A stretch of 64,000 nt of DNA, from the NCBI RefSeq assembly GCF_900635445.1, contig NZ_LR134117.1, positions 62,001 through 126,000 on the forward strand. The letters are read 5' to 3'. The first letter of the stretch is position 1. Every line of letters begins with the position of its first letter. Under the pieces are notes generated by a model. It saw only the letters and a program-made list of their open reading frames with translations, was not told the origin of the DNA and did not search any database. Shown piece after piece: positions 45,025 through 53,287 of the stretch. The DNA comes from Serratia odorifera. Lineage in GTDB: Bacteria > Pseudomonadota > Gammaproteobacteria > Enterobacterales > Enterobacteriaceae. The position numbers and the translations under genes were made by a program.

Positions 45025-45813
45025 TTACTCGAGCGCTGTTGCTTTCGTTTTCTTCTGGAGTTGGCCGCTTTTCAGCTTATCTTTCAGTCGATAGCTTTGA
45101 CCGCTGATTTGCGCGATATGCGCATGGTGAAGCAGCCGATCCAGCATTGCCGCCGTCAGCGTCTCGTCATCACCAAACGTTCCTGACCACTGCGTAAACG
45201 GCAGGTTGCTGGTCAGGATCACGCTGCCTGACTCATACCGTTTAGCGACAACCTGGAAGAACAGGTTCGCCTCCATTTTGCCGAACGGCAGATAGCCCAC
45301 TTCGTCGATGATCAACAACTTAGGCTTACCTACGACGCGGTTCAGGTAGCCCTTCAGATCACCCTGACGGTGTGACGCCATCAGTTGCAGCATCATATCG
45401 GCGGCGGTGATGAACCGAATGCTTAAACCCGCCATCGCGGCTTTATAGCCAATCGCGGTCGCCAGGTGCGTCTTGCCGACGCCAGAAGGCCCGAGCAGGA
45501 CAACGTTCTCCTGACGCTCTATAAATGCAAGACCCGCTAACTCCTGGATCTGGCTTCGTGGAACGCCGCTGGCATAGGCGTAATCGAACTGCTCCAGTGT
45601 TTTTATCACCGGCAGGCCTGATAACCGCAAAATGGTCTGCCGACGCCGTTCGTTCAGGCCATCATGCTGGAGCTGCAAAACGGCTTCCAGGAAGTCGGCA
45701 TGTGTGCCGCTGTTGTCGATGGTCGCCTGTGCCACACCGGGCCACTCTGCCGGCAGGCGGTCGAGCTTGAGTTGTTCGCAAAGCGCTGTAATACGATCAT
45801 GCTGAAGGTTCAT
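45025..45813 (-). CDS. istB: IS21 helper ATPase IstB
   Basis: 262 aa AAA+ protein: Walker A LLGPSGVGKTHLATAIGYKA, Walker B LLIIDEVGYLPFGKME, sensor I VILTSNLPFTQWSGTFGD, and MLDRLLHHAHIAQISGQSYR. It selects targets and loads IstA. Overlaps istA by 4 bp (ATGA). Confidence 0.95.
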   Translation of the reverse strand: MNLQHDRITALCEQLKLDRLPAEWPGVAQATIDNSGTHADFLEAVLQLQHDGLNERRRQTILRLSGLPVIKTLEQFDYAYASGVPRSQIQELAGLAFIERQENVVLLGPSGVGKTHLATAIGYKAAMAGLSIRFITAADMMLQLMASHRQGDLKGYLNRVVGKPKLLIIDEVGYLPFGKMEANLFFQVVAKRYESGSVILTSNLPFTQWSGTFGDDETLTAAMLDRLLHHAHIAQISGQSYRLKDKLKSGQLQKKTKATALE

Positions 45814-46838
45814 GCTGGCACCTCCAGCAAGGCCTGATACGTTGCAAGAGGATGTTGCAGGCTCTCGGTCGGCAGCGGACGCTGCTTGAGTGTTGGGACG
45901 GGGGCAGGCAATGCCAACGTCACCTTCGGTAACGGCAATAATGCTGCGCGTTCGCGCGGCATGCGCTGCTCAGGCGGTACGCCTGTGGTGCCATGAACTC
46001 GCGTGTTCGCAACGGTGACCAGCCACTCGCCAATGCGAGCGTTGGCAGCGGGAACATCCAGTACCAGCCCGGCTTGCCGGAAGGTCACGGTAAGGGGCAC
46101 GATAAAGCTGTTCTTGAGGTAATGGTTAAACCGCTCAACCTTGCCCTTGGTCTTGGCGCGATAGGGGCGGCAGACCTTGGGGGTAAAGGCATACTTCTCG
46201 GCAACGTGCATCAACTGTGGGTTCCAGCGATGCTTGCCGGGGCCGTAGACATCGCGCTCAATGATGATGGCCTTGGCGTTGTCGAACAGCAGCTGATGCG
46301 GCGTCCCGCCGAAGAACCTGAGTGCAGACTCAATGCCGTCACACCAGGCAGCGGAGTCCTGGTTGCTGTAGAACTTGACGAAAGTTGCGCGGCTCCAGCC
46401 CAGCGTGGCGACGAAGGCCAGCAGTGGGTTATGACCGAGCCTGATGATGGTGAAATCAACCTGCATCTGAAAGCCAGGCTCGGTCTCGAAGCGCGTGACC
46501 TCTTCAGTAACGGGCTGCTTCATGGGGTGCAGGAAAGCGGTCAGCATGCTGTAACCGCCCTCGTAACCACGCTGACGGATCTCACGCAGCAGCACACTGG
46601 CGGGTATCCACTGGGGCCTGGCAGCGGCCACGCGCTCAAGGATATAGGTCTTGAACGGGTCAAGCTTGCAGGGTCTGGGTGCGCGAGGCTTGTAGCGCAT
46701 ATCCGCTACGGGCAGCGGGCTACGGATATATCTGCGAACGGTCTCACGAGAGCATGAAAGCTGGCGCGCGATGGCGCGTATCGACATGCCCTGACGGTGT
46801 AAAACACTAATCTCCACTCTGGTCTCCAATGTCATCAT
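45810..46838 (-). CDS. istA: IS21 transposase IstA
   Basis: 342 aa. N-terminal helix-turn-helix (HRQGMSIRAIARQLSCSRET) and integrase core: MQVDFTIIRLGHNPLLAFVA (Asp), LLFDNAKAIIIERD (Asp), CRPYRAKTKGKVERFNHYLK (Glu). A C-terminal region with REGMP-type PPEQRMPRERAALLPLPK follows. Somewhat shorter than the classical IS21 protein (390 aa) but intact in its core. Confidence 0.93.
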   Translation of the reverse strand: MMTLETRVEISVLHRQGMSIRAIARQLSCSRETVRRYIRSPLPVADMRYKPRAPRPCKLDPFKTYILERVAAARPQWIPASVLLREIRQRGYEGGYSMLTAFLHPMKQPVTEEVTRFETEPGFQMQVDFTIIRLGHNPLLAFVATLGWSRATFVKFYSNQDSAAWCDGIESALRFFGGTPHQLLFDNAKAIIIERDVYGPGKHRWNPQLMHVAEKYAFTPKVCRPYRAKTKGKVERFNHYLKNSFIVPLTVTFRQAGLVLDVPAANARIGEWLVTVANTRVHGTTGVPPEQRMPRERAALLPLPKVTLALPAPVPTLKQRPLPTESLQHPLATYQALLEVPA

Positions 46839-46923
46839 TGGCAGTGCCTTAAAACTGCCATTTTTACCCTAGGTGGGTCAGATTTACATCGGCAGGTGGG
46901 CCAGTTTTACATCGGTAGCGACA

Positions 46924-47467
46924 CTACGGTGACCTGGGCCAACAACCCCGGACCGGGCTGGCCTTTTTCGATAAGCTGAAGCGGTAATGGAACGGCATGG
47001 ACGGTTTCACAGCAGGGACAGCTGTAGTGCGGGCGCACCGTGCGATGCACCACCACCCGGGCCGGAATGTACTCCAGCCGTTCGCTCACCTCATCACGCA
47101 GGGGGCGCAGGGCGTGGCCGCAGTCGAGGCAGTCAGGACTGCTCAGGTCAAGGCGGACCGTTTCACGGGGTAACTCTGGCGGCAATGGCTGGCGTTTGGG
47201 CGGTGTGGCAGGGGGCACCTTGCCTGCCGGCAACACGGCCGCCAACTGCTGTTCCAGGTCGGCGGTGTCGGCATCGACATCCTCTTCCGCCAGGCTGCGC
47301 TGTTCGCCCTGAAAGGCTTCACTTTTACGGCCGAAGCGCCAGCGACGGCCGGCCTTCAGCGCGTCTTCCAGGGCCTGGATGTAGTGAGCCTGAGCCTCGA
47401 GCAGGGCCAGTGCCCGGACACGTAACTCATGGGGGTCTTGTGTGGTAAACAGCGCGTCGATATCCAT
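46924..47467 (-). pseudogene. IS66 TnpC, N-terminal part
   Basis: MDIDALFTTQDPHELRVRAL, then GRRWRFGRKSEAFQGEQRSL, CLDCGHALRPLRDEVSERLE (zinc-binding Cys pairs with HYSCPCCETVH) up to GPGLLAQVTV. The frame runs into IS21 sequence after 46924. It joins the part at 43999-44961. Confidence 0.9.
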
Positions 47468-47531
47468 ATCAGCAGCTTGACATAACGGACGGTGATAATC
47501 ACGTCATATCATGACGTTAACGTTTAACGTC

Positions 47532-47870
47532 TCAGGTTTCCCAGCCCGGCAGGTCAAGACCCTCAACCTGTTGCCAGTCCACCCCCTTGGTCAGCCAGGC
47601 GAACTGCTCTGCCGTCAGCGGCCAGGCGGTATCCCCAGGCCGGGGCCAGGTGAAGTGGCCCTGATGCAACCGGCGGGTGCACAGCCAGACGCCGTGCTTG
47701 TCCCACTGCAACACCTTGATGCGTGAGCGTGCCTTGTTGCAGAAGACCACCGCGGTTCCCGGCGGTAAGGGCGAGGGCAAGTATTCATCGGCCAGCCGGG
47801 TCAGGGTATCAATACCCCGGCGCATATCGGTTGGCTCACGGGCCAGCCAGATGGCATGAGGCATCAGCAT
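47532..47870 (-). CDS. IS66 TnpB accessory protein
   Basis: 112 aa from the ATG at 47868-47870: MLMPHAIWLAREPTDMRRGI, then GTAVVFCNKARSRIKVLQWD, GVWLCTRRLHQGHFTWPRPG. IS66_Orf2 family; required for transposition. Its start overlaps the end of tnpA (ATGCTGA). Confidence 0.92.
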   Translation of the reverse strand: MLMPHAIWLAREPTDMRRGIDTLTRLADEYLPSPLPPGTAVVFCNKARSRIKVLQWDKHGVWLCTRRLHQGHFTWPRPGDTAWPLTAEQFAWLTKGVDWQQVEGLDLPGWET

Positions 47871-48193
47871 AGGTTGAGCTCCGCCATGATGGCCGGCAAC
47901 TGGCTGGGCTGGCAGGTGATGGAGCACCGTTTTAAATTCAGGATAATGGCAGGCATATGCCGATCTATGTTGGGGAGGGATAACAGCGCCTCTTCAGGGG
48001 CAACAGTCGCCGGAATAAAATGGGATCCGGCGGCCGGTGACGTTGGGATTTTGGTCCACTTGCCGACCCAGTTGCAAAAGGTTTTGACATTGAGATGGTG
48101 TTGCAGGCTGTACTGAGTGCGGGACAGACCGCTGAGTTGCCAGTCGGCGACATGTTGCTGCTGTTGTTGGATGGTATGGCGAGATTTTGGCAT
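47864..48193 (-). CDS. IS66 TnpA accessory protein
   Basis: 109 aa from the ATG at 48191-48193: MPKSRHTIQQQQQHVADWQL, SLQHHLNVKTFCNWVGKWTK. The helix-turn-helix-like region and position before tnpB match IS66 OrfA. An upstream ATG (48244) would add 17 residues. Confidence 0.78.
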   Translation of the reverse strand: MPKSRHTIQQQQQHVADWQLSGLSRTQYSLQHHLNVKTFCNWVGKWTKIPTSPAAGSHFIPATVAPEEALLSLPNIDRHMPAIILNLKRCSITCQPSQLPAIMAELNLC

Positions 48194-48290
48194 GGGGGAC
48201 CCTGCGTAGTGAACAATGAGGTTCAAGCGTGCCGAGTCGCACAAGGATTAACAATGTGAGTTCACCGGGCGTTTACATAGGTATCTGAGT

Positions 48291-48330
48291 GATGGGTGAT
48301 GGGTGATGGGTGATGGGTGATGGGTGATAC
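48291..48330. repeat. Tandem GATGGGT heptamers next to parS
   Basis: Five perfect 7-bp units (48291-48325) followed by GATAC. They lie between the IS66 end and the parS-like site. The unit differs from the AACTCAT array at 7647. Possibly iterons of the lost replicon that came with this par locus, or slippage-derived. Confidence 0.7.
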
Positions 48331-48431
48331 AACTGTGGAGATTTCAGACTGAAATCCCCATAGAAAAGTTATTATTTTTAAAAAGTTAACACTAAAAAAC
48401 TTGTGGGGAACATTTTCAATTATGATTTCAG
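48331..48431. other. parS: P1-type parS centromere candidate
   Basis: Just downstream of parB, as in P1. ATTTCAG (48341-48347) and CTGAAAT (48349-48355) are inverted copies of the ParB A-box; CCCCA (48356-48360) and TGGGGA (48404-48409) sit where B-boxes belong; the AT-rich middle (48365-48399) suits IHF bending. A third ATTTCAG is at 48425-48431 in the last codons of parB. Box sequences differ from P1 (TCGCCA), implying distinct partition specificity. Confidence 0.65.
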
Positions 48432-49391
48432 ATGCTTGGCCAAGACAGCCTTCACCGCATCATCAATAGCACCCTGCAGTTCGGGCGAAACACGGTTAAA
48501 TTCATAGCTAAACATGCGCCCCCGGATCTTCTTGCGGGCATACTTGTTCTTGTCAGAAAATTGCCAGAGTGGGGTGATGACAGCTGCTTCTCCTTTCGCT
48601 GGCTCTCCCAATACTGTGGCTTCATCCCGTATTGCCGTGAGGATTTTAGTCTTAACCTCATCAGCGGCCAGCAATGACGGCTCACGGATCCCACTGACGA
48701 CGCTACTGATATTTTCGATGAGTTCTGATACTGAACGTTGATTGCTGACCAACAATTCTTCTGCCGTCAGCAACACTTTATAGTCAGAAAAAGACAGTTC
48801 AGATTGGATCGGGAAAAGGGATAGCAACTCAGAAGATACACTGGCTGCCTGCAACGCTCGCGTAACTTTGGCTTGCGACAATCCCTCTGCTTCAGCGATT
48901 TCTTTTTGTGTCAGTCCACTTTGCTTAAGGGCCAGTAGCCGCGTTCCCACTTCACGAATGTTATGTTCTCGAGCCGTTTGAATATCCTGGGCCAGCTTTC
49001 TGGCTTCGCTGACCGAGAGTGGCTCATCTGTGACTAAAATATCCAGACCGACATGTTTGAGAATGACAGAAGCACGACGACGTGAGCCATCCAGGATCTC
49101 GATACGATTATCGCGACGGACACCAATGGCAGGGAAAAACTGCTGCAGGCTGATGGTCCGCGTAATATCCTGAAGAGATTCAGGAGTGAGCGCAGACTGA
49201 TCACGTCCGTTGACTTCCTGGGTCACATACGTTTTGGTTTCAACCTCTACCGCCGGCACGGTCACTTTGGTGAAGACAACCTTCCTGCCAGACGACAGGG
49301 TAAAGACCTGCTTGAATGCTTCTGGTTCGGCTTCGCTGTTAAGAACTGGCGCACTAAACGTGCGCCCGATTGTCAGACGTTTTGTGCTCAT
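48420..49391 (-). CDS. parB: P1-type partition protein ParB
   Basis: 323 aa from the ATG at 49389-49391 (MSTKRLTIGRTFSAPVLNSE). N-terminal ParA-interaction segment, then DITRTISLQQFFPAIGVRRD, NRIEILDGSRRRASVILKHV, helix-turn-helix GLTQKEIAEAEGLSQAKVTR, and a C-terminal dimer domain (KNKYARKKIRGRMFSYEFNR). This follows P1 ParB (333 aa) closely in order. It binds parS and IHF complex and activates ParA. Confidence 0.92.
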   Translation of the reverse strand: MSTKRLTIGRTFSAPVLNSEAEPEAFKQVFTLSSGRKVVFTKVTVPAVEVETKTYVTQEVNGRDQSALTPESLQDITRTISLQQFFPAIGVRRDNRIEILDGSRRRASVILKHVGLDILVTDEPLSVSEARKLAQDIQTAREHNIREVGTRLLALKQSGLTQKEIAEAEGLSQAKVTRALQAASVSSELLSLFPIQSELSFSDYKVLLTAEELLVSNQRSVSELIENISSVVSGIREPSLLAADEVKTKILTAIRDEATVLGEPAKGEAAVITPLWQFSDKNKYARKKIRGRMFSYEFNRVSPELQGAIDDAVKAVLAKHLKS

Positions 49392-49399
49392 CGGGCACC

Positions 49400-50593
49400 T
49401 CAATTCATTCGGATAAATTCAATGCGGTCAAATACCGCTTTGGCAAAGTCTTCAGCAGCAGTACGCGCATTTTTCAATGCCTCGCTGCTCCCCACGTAGG
49501 TCGCCGGATTCGCGGAGATCACTGTATCAAACGATTCGCCACAACGTTCAAAACCATCAAGGCGTGGCAAAGCCGCATCGAGCATGTCTCCGCCAAAAAT
49601 CTCTTTCGCGAGACTGTGGCAGACTTTGTGATCGGGCTTGTTGGACAGTTTAGACATAAAACCGATGTTTCCCTGCAACCGGCACGGGCAACCAGAGGCT
49701 TCAATGATACTGACCAGCTCAGGCAGACGGGTCAGGTACTTCAATGTCGAGTGGAAATCCACCTGTGCAGGCGGGATCGGCGTCATCAGGAGATCGGCGG
49801 CCGCAATCGCGTTCTTGAGGAATGCATCCAGGTGAGGGCCGCTGTCGACAAAGATAAAGTCATAATCAGACTTCAGTTTATCAATGATGTTCTCACGCAA
49901 GACAGCATGGGGGTTTTGGCCAGGTAAATGCTCGGCACACAAACTTTCCCAACCTGAAGCGATGAAAGCATCATCGATGGATGCGGGAAGAACGTCGACG
50001 CCGGGTACAACAGACGGCACGATGAACTCATTGAGCAACTCTTCCCGACTGACGTTTTGGAGCATGGCCTGTGCAGAGGTTGTCTCAACCAAGCCCACAG
50101 CACGGGTATGGTTCAAAAACATAGTGGCCGATGACTGCGGATCCAGATCAATGACTAGGACGCGTAAATCTTCAAAAAGGAGGTGAGGGTGGGCACGCAG
50201 TGCATGAGCCAGTGATACCGTAGAAACGGTCTTTGAGACCCCGCCCTTTAAGTTGCCGACAAAAAGAGTCATTGCTTCAGGATGGCGATCGCGATATTTA
50301 GGGACACCTCGGTGATGATAAATATCGACAATATTCTGGACGGTCATCGCGTACTTGGTGGACGAACCGGCCGCACGTTTCTCGAAGACATAACCGCCAT
50401 TTTCCATCTCGCTGACGGTATAGTCCACGTTAGCACGCGTCAGTTTTGGAAATTTTGCCACGGCAGCTTTAGAATACACCTGAAAATACTCGTTTTCCTT
50501 GAGCTCTTCTTTCTGAAGTTGTATCTGCTCAGTCAACGCGGACAGCATTTTTTCGGCACGTAATGCGACTTTCTCTGTCTGATGAGAATCCAT
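49400..50593 (-). CDS. parA: P1-type partition ATPase ParA
   Basis: 397 aa from the ATG at 50591-50593 (MDSHQTEKVALRAEKML), matching P1 ParA (398 aa). The helix-turn-helix part includes LTRANVDYTVSEMENGGYVF and GSSTKYAMTVQNIVDIYHHR. Walker A is NLKGGVSKTVSTVSLAHALR; A' VLVIDLDPQSSATMFLNH; Walker B FIFVDSGPHLDAFLKNAIAA. ParA binds nucleoid DNA with ATP and its own operator with ADP. parB begins 9 bp after its stop. 50594-50874 upstream is AT-rich and should hold the autoregulated promoter. Confidence 0.95.
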   Translation of the reverse strand: MDSHQTEKVALRAEKMLSALTEQIQLQKEELKENEYFQVYSKAAVAKFPKLTRANVDYTVSEMENGGYVFEKRAAGSSTKYAMTVQNIVDIYHHRGVPKYRDRHPEAMTLFVGNLKGGVSKTVSTVSLAHALRAHPHLLFEDLRVLVIDLDPQSSATMFLNHTRAVGLVETTSAQAMLQNVSREELLNEFIVPSVVPGVDVLPASIDDAFIASGWESLCAEHLPGQNPHAVLRENIIDKLKSDYDFIFVDSGPHLDAFLKNAIAAADLLMTPIPPAQVDFHSTLKYLTRLPELVSIIEASGCPCRLQGNIGFMSKLSNKPDHKVCHSLAKEIFGGDMLDAALPRLDGFERCGESFDTVISANPATYVGSSEALKNARTAAEDFAKAVFDRIEFIRMN

Positions 50594-50874
50594 AATCACC
50601 AACTCCACATTTATGTAGCTTATCTGAATTAAACCAATAATCTTGCATAAAAGATAAAAAATCAACCTAATTAAAAGTAAATTTCTCACGAACTAACCAT
50701 GACGATGATTCACCTTCAGCAGCATCATGCAGAAATGAGGAGCGGTTGAAATTCCGCATATTTCCTTTAAAACCAAGATGCTCCTTTTAAAGCTATAGAT
50801 CCCAGGCAGAAGACGGCGCTACTGTGAAGCAAAGGACCACATATACTTTATTTATTGTCGGCTATACCTTATTA

Positions 50875-50884
50875 TGTATATACA
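50875..50884. promoter_or_regulatory. Candidate RelB operator palindrome
   Basis: TGTATATACA, a perfect 10-bp palindrome 25 bp before the antitoxin start and overlapping a likely -10 region (TATACCTTATTATGTATA). Antitoxins of this family bind such dyads to repress their own operon. Confidence 0.5.
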
Positions 50885-50909
50885 AACGTAACCACCTGGA
50901 GATATCGAC

Positions 50910-51152
50910 ATGGGTACAATGAATATTCGTATCGACGATGACTTAAAGGCCCGGGCCGGTGTAGCGCTAGACGGATTGGGGATCACAGCCTCGGAAGCTG
51001 TACGTATGGTACTTGAATACGTTGCACAAAATAACCGCCTTCCGGTTCAGGTGGCATTACTGGCTGATGAAGACGCAGATATCATCGAGTTAGCGCGTGA
51101 ACGTCTGGCGAATCCTGGCAAACGGATCCGAGTAACACTCGATGACTTATAA
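50910..51152 (+). CDS. relB: RelB/DinJ-family antitoxin
   Basis: 80 aa: MGTMNIRIDDDLKARAGVAL forms the ribbon, GITASEAVRMVLEYVAQ the helices, and the C-terminal NPGKRIRVTLDDL would wrap the toxin. GGAG precedes the ATG. Overlaps relE by 11 bp. Confidence 0.9.
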   Translation: MGTMNIRIDDDLKARAGVALDGLGITASEAVRMVLEYVAQNNRLPVQVALLADEDADIIELARERLANPGKRIRVTLDDL

Positions 51153-51429
51153 GATTGACTTTGACAATGCAGCCTTCAAAGAGTGGAAAAAATTAGGTGA
51201 GACTGTACGTCAACAGTTTAAAAAGAAGCTGGCGCAGATTGTTGAGGCACCACACATTGAGGCTAACCGACTGCACTCCTTACCTGATTGCTATAAGATC
51301 AAGCTCCGCGCATCCGGTTATCGGCTAGTCTACAAGGTCGAGGATGAAACTGTTGTGATCCTCGTCCTTGCTGTAGGTAAACGCGAACGGCTGGAAGTTT
51401 ACAAAGCAGCCGCCACAAGGTTGGGTTAG
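51142..51429 (+). CDS. relE: RelE-family mRNA interferase toxin
   Basis: 95 aa: YKIDFDNAAFKEWKKLGETV, RQQFKKKLAQIVEAPHIEAN, CYKIKLRASGYRLVYKVEDE, VLAVGKRERLEVYKAAATRL. The basic surface and the R-x-x-Y(R/K)LVY core match RelE, which cleaves mRNA in the ribosomal A site. With relB it stabilises the plasmid. 51430-51672 after it holds nothing I can support. Confidence 0.92.
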   Translation: MTYKIDFDNAAFKEWKKLGETVRQQFKKKLAQIVEAPHIEANRLHSLPDCYKIKLRASGYRLVYKVEDETVVILVLAVGKRERLEVYKAAATRLG

Positions 51430-51672
51430 TGAGGAGCGCTAAAAAACCCATTAAAAAATGACATGACCATAGAGAAAAAGGCATTCTTCCAGGAAAACTG
51501 CCGTCCTCTCATCATGTCATAAGCTCCTATACGCCCAACTCCCTCACGCCACAGCTCTGGTGCTGTGTGCATGTCAGGCTCTCAAGCAACTCGGAATTCA
51601 CAGTGAAATATCTCCGTCCTGGCTGTTCACCTGAGGGCGGAGGTATTTGAACAACCGCAGAGCGTTAGCACT

Positions 51673-52509
51673 TTATTCGTTACGCCCAGTGCCTAGGGAC
51701 GCTTCAACCTCCCGTATCATCGTGAGCGCATCCTGCGTCGACAGAGTGAACTGTACCTGGCGGTTGGCCACGATATCGAGCGCAAACACCCGGGTATACA
51801 CTTCCGTGCTTTCCCCTTTTTCGTGGCCCATCAGCCCCTGCAACACCTTCAGCGGCGTGCCCTGATAGAGCATATGCATCGCGTAGCTGTGCCGAAAAAC
51901 ATGCGGTGTCACCGGCACGCTAAAATGAATGCCCTCGCTGTTAGCCTGCCGTTCGGCTTTCGTGAGCCAGTTGCGTACCGTGCGATCGGTGGTTTGCCAA
52001 ATCGGCAAGGGGGTACGCTCGCCCGTTTGTACATCGATCTCAAACTGTTCCTTGGTACTGGCGAACAGTCGTCGCAGTTCGTCGACAAAGTGCGGATCGG
52101 TCAGGGGGATAAGCCGATTGGCCGATTTCCCCTTGGCAGGACGGCCAGGGCCACTGCGTCGTTGTTTAGCGGTACGCAGAATGATATGGGGCATCTCCAC
52201 GGTGAGCCGGAGGTCTCGCCGCTTGAGCGAAAGGGCTTCATTGATCCGGGCACCGGTGTTCCACAGCAAATTAATGAGCGCATGCTGTGGCCAGTCAGGC
52301 AGATAGTGAAGCAGTGCAGCCACTTCCGGGGCCAGCAGATAACGCGGCAGTTCATCGTAAACCAGCGCCATTTTGCGCAGCGTCAGCGCATGCTGATAAT
52401 CCCGTGAGTCCAGCAATGGGGTTTCTTGGCCATTCGGTGTGCCGGTGGTGGCCAGTCCTCCCCGGTAACCTGCACGCTGCATCATGGCCAGAAGGGATCG
52501 CGCAGCCAA
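51673..52509 (-). CDS. Tyrosine recombinase (plasmid resolvase type)
   Basis: 278 aa, TTG start at 52509; shorter ATG starts follow. Catalytic residues: Arg in WNTGARINEALSLKRRDLRL, Lys in the HIILRTAKQRRSGPGRPAK beta turn, HVFRHSYAMHM (His-x-x-Arg), GLMGHEKGESTEVYTRVFAL (His and Tyr). Size and layout resemble ResD-type recombinases of F-like plasmids for multimer resolution. A decayed relative lies at 8970-9115. The candidate crossover site is the inverted repeat at 52809-52867. Confidence 0.88.
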   Translation of the reverse strand: MAARSLLAMMQRAGYRGGLATTGTPNGQETPLLDSRDYQHALTLRKMALVYDELPRYLLAPEVAALLHYLPDWPQHALINLLWNTGARINEALSLKRRDLRLTVEMPHIILRTAKQRRSGPGRPAKGKSANRLIPLTDPHFVDELRRLFASTKEQFEIDVQTGERTPLPIWQTTDRTVRNWLTKAERQANSEGIHFSVPVTPHVFRHSYAMHMLYQGTPLKVLQGLMGHEKGESTEVYTRVFALDIVANRQVQFTLSTQDALTMIREVEASLGTGRNE

Positions 52510-52766
52510 TGGATCAACAACTGACGGTGTTTGCTATCCACGACACGTGCTGCCGCCAGCAGGTCAAACCCCTCATCATTACCGGTCCACAACGACAGGA
52601 AGAACAGTGCCAACTGCCGTTCACCGCGGCTCATGAACTCCAGTGCCGACCGCAACGCGTTCTCATGACATCTGCGTGTATCAACGTCCCAGTACCCGGC
52701 GATCCGCGGAGAGTCGGTCAACAGCACGGCAAACCGTGCCTGCTCAGGGGTGAGATCCTGTCCCAT
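52482..52766 (-). CDS. Hypothetical protein upstream of the recombinase
   Basis: 94 aa: MGQDLTPEQARFAVLLTDSP, ENALRSALEFMSRGERQLAL, FFLSLWTGNDEGFDLLAAAR. Helical and acidic; family not recognised. Its end overlaps the recombinase start by 28 bp, so the two are coupled and it may be a recombinase accessory protein. Confidence 0.6.
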   Translation of the reverse strand: MGQDLTPEQARFAVLLTDSPRIAGYWDVDTRRCHENALRSALEFMSRGERQLALFFLSLWTGNDEGFDLLAAARVVDSKHRQLLIHWLRDPFWP

Positions 52767-52808
52767 GGTGTCTTTCTCCTCGCGTGAACTCGCTGATATC
52801 CTTTGGTA

Positions 52809-52867
52809 GCGCTACGTAAAATCTCCCCGCCTACGCCCCACGTCGACGTTCAGATTTCACGTAGCGC
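52809..52867. repeat. Inverted repeat, candidate recombination site
   Basis: Arms GCGCTACGTAAAATCT (52809-52824) and AGATTTCACGTAGCGC (52852-52867) pair at 15 of 16 positions with a 27-bp spacer. It lies 42 bp upstream of the recombinase operon. F-plasmid ResD also acts at a site beside its gene. The rest of 52868-53206 has no convincing gene. Confidence 0.5.
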
Positions 52868-52999
52868 AATCTTGTCTTAAAACGCCCGTTTTTTCACAGA
52901 GTGCATCGATGGCGATCGCCCGTCACCCAAATTATCCCCAATGTTGCCCTGAGCTGCACCAAAAGTAATTCGTCGAAGGATCCTCGCGGATCCTAAAAA

Positions 53000-53020
53000 T
53001 ACTTCCGACTTTCGGAAGTA
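53000..53020. repeat. Short strong hairpin
   Basis: TACTTCCGA (53000-53008) and TCGGAAGTA (53012-53020) with a 3-base loop, preceded by GGATCCTCGCGGATCC at about 52979-52994. No T run. Both dyads lie in the gap between the recombinase site and vapBC. Confidence 0.5.
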
Positions 53021-53206
53021 TACCATAAGTCGGAAACAAAATAATCCCAAAGCACCGCTTTTGTGCGAGAGCTCACGGGGCCAAAACACCTCATCTAGTG
53101 GCTCATCAGTTTGCACTCACACTGCATATGGCATTCAGCGAGGCAGGGTGCCGACTTGCCGGAAATGACACAAAGCGGAAAGGGTATTCCTCAATACGCC
53201 CTCTCC

Positions 53207-53268
53207 AAGCCTATGCCCAGTCTATGCTTGATATCAGCGCAATTCAAGCATAGACTGGGCATAGGCTT
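53207..53268. repeat. Perfect 25-bp inverted repeat before vapBC
   Basis: Left arm 53207-53231 (AAGCCTATGCCCAGTC...) is the exact complement of 53244-53268, with a 12-base loop. Each arm holds two ATGC words in CTATGCCCAGTCTATGC. It ends 8 bases before the GGAGG of the antitoxin. VapB-type proteins bind inverted ATGC/GCAT-like repeats, so it is probably the operator; in RNA it would also fold beside the ribosome site. Confidence 0.75.
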
Positions 53269-53287
53269 AAACAGTAAGGAGGAGTTG

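Larger units (their letters stand above)
44962..46923 (-). mobile_element. IS21-family element inserted in tnpC
   Basis: Ends TGTCAATACCGAT (44962) and, on the other strand, TGTCGCTACCGAT (46923) are inverted repeats. The target CTAC is duplicated at 44958-44961 and 46924-46927, and removing one copy plus the IS restores the IS66 tnpC frame (LLAQVTVAKCSDHLPLYRQQ). It contains istA and istB. Confidence 0.93.
42585..48276 (-). mobile_element. IS66-family element interrupted twice
   Basis: Left end GTAAGCACGCGGTGAACTCACC at 42585 and right end (complement) GTAAACGCCCGGTGAACTCAC at 48276 are matching inverted repeats of IS66 type. Inside are tnpA, tnpB and tnpC on the minus strand. An IS2-like element sits in the left end (about 42621-43955) and an IS21 element splits tnpC (44962-46923). 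Without them it would be about 2.4 kb, normal for IS66. Confidence 0.82.

Noticed and set aside
45993..46757. 254-codon + strand frame opposite istA
   Set aside because: Antisense to the IS21 transposase core; no ribosome site or known domain.
48291..48330. GATGGGT repeats as a CRISPR array
   Set aside because: Uninterrupted 7-bp tandem units without spacers.
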